Shown here one piece after another: positions 63,792-64,000 of a stretch of DNA of 64,000 bases. Source of the DNA: Burkholderia gladioli (GTDB taxonomy: Bacteria > Pseudomonadota > Gammaproteobacteria > Burkholderiales > Burkholderiaceae). The position numbers and the translations under genes were made by a program. How positions within the stretch are numbered: the first letter of the stretch is position 1; each line of letters opens with the position of its first letter. The notes below the pieces were generated by a model. The model worked only from the letters and a program-made list of their open reading frames with translations. It was not told where the DNA came from and ran no database searches. The stretch is taken from assembly GCF_000959725.1 (NCBI RefSeq), contig NZ_CP009323.1, forward strand, positions 2,232,001 through 2,296,000, in the 5' to 3' direction.

Positions 63792-64000
63792 ATGGCAGCG
63801 TGCGTAAGTTTTTCGAGAGCGTTTCAAGACAACATGGCGGGCTTGCACCTGCCCGTGCCGACCACTTTGTTTGCGACATTGCAAACCTCGCTGGCGAGCA
63901 CTTCTGCCGCATTGGGAGCGCTTAAAGCCCTCGGGCCTGGGGCGACAGTTGCTGAATTGATCGGCGCCACCACGGGCCTCGAATTGCTGACCGTCGCGGG
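63792..64000 (+). CDS. Unrecognised protein, N-terminal part (runs off the window)
   Basis: An open frame of at least 69 codons starts at ATG 63792 with GAGAGGG upstream and has no stop before the edge. The visible part begins MAACVSFSRAFQDNM and is Ala/Leu/Gly/Thr-rich (TSLASTSAALGALKALG, then TVAELIGATTGLELLTVA), suggesting helices or a membrane-active segment. I do not recognise the family. Its position right after a broken gene and a hairpin suggests it may belong to an accessory element. Confidence 0.6.
   Translation, partial: MAACVSFSRAFQDNMAGLHLPVPTTLFATLQTSLASTSAALGALKALGPGATVAELIGATTGLELLTVA

Overview
The window is GC-rich chromosomal DNA of a beta-proteobacterium, almost certainly Burkholderia. 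The reasons are the gene order (hrcA end, hemH, hslR, grpE, dnaK, dnaJ), the close resemblance of the predicted ferrochelatase to Burkholderia HemH as I remember it, and a capsule locus laid out like the wcb (CPS-I type) cluster of B. pseudomallei. The species cannot be fixed from this piece alone.

Region 1 (1-21000) is conserved housekeeping DNA. It holds the heat-shock and chaperone block (hrcA 3' end, hemH, hslR, grpE, dnaK, dnaJ, with sigma-32-like promoters before grpE and dnaK), then a fused pabB-pabC. Minus-strand runs follow: panB, deoxynucleoside kinase, folK, pcnB, a HAD phosphatase and hda, then purM on the plus strand, then miaA-mutL. A DedA membrane protein, an MscS-like channel and a class II amidotransferase complete the region. 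Clear rho-independent terminators separate several of these units.

Region 2 (about 21100-56120) is an ABC-transporter-dependent capsular polysaccharide locus of about 35 kb in four blocks. A leftward block has an initiating or linker glycosyltransferase (wcbB), kpsC-like wcbA, manC and a methyltransferase. A rightward block has the outer-membrane exporter wcbC, an FkbM methyltransferase/coiled-coil/DUF4214 protein, a three-domain glycosyltransferase, gmd, rmd and a further glycosyltransferase. A leftward block has a glycosyltransferase, wzt, wzm and wcbD. A rightward block has kpsS-like wcbO, an SDR (wcbP), an LtaS/OpgB-like membrane enzyme (wcbQ), a 2550-residue reducing polyketide synthase (wcbR), an LpxC paralogue, an alpha-oxoamine synthase (wcbT) and a GNAT acyltransferase. 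The sugar genes manC-gmd-rmd predict GDP-D-rhamnose as a donor. No heptose genes are present in the variable middle.

The most interesting system is the last block. A reducing PKS without a thioesterase, an alpha-oxoamine synthase with an intact PLP lysine, and an SDR have the same enzyme logic that makes sphinganine analogues in fungal fumonisin biosynthesis (Fum1/Fum8/Fum13). An LpxC-type amidase and a GNAT acyltransferase sit in the same run of genes. This suggests a dedicated sphingoid-like lipid made for the capsule, possibly its terminal anchor. A second candidate is the methyltransferase/coiled-coil protein, which could act as a chain-capping molecular ruler.

Region 3 (56120-63440) is ordinary accessory metabolism: asparaginase, a DadA-like oxidase, a GlxA-family regulator, a LivJ-type binding protein, and a LysR/SDR pair. 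Region 4 (63440-64000) begins at a truncated LysR fragment and a strong hairpin. It enters an unrecognised gene that runs off the right edge, so a genome rearrangement or island boundary may lie there.
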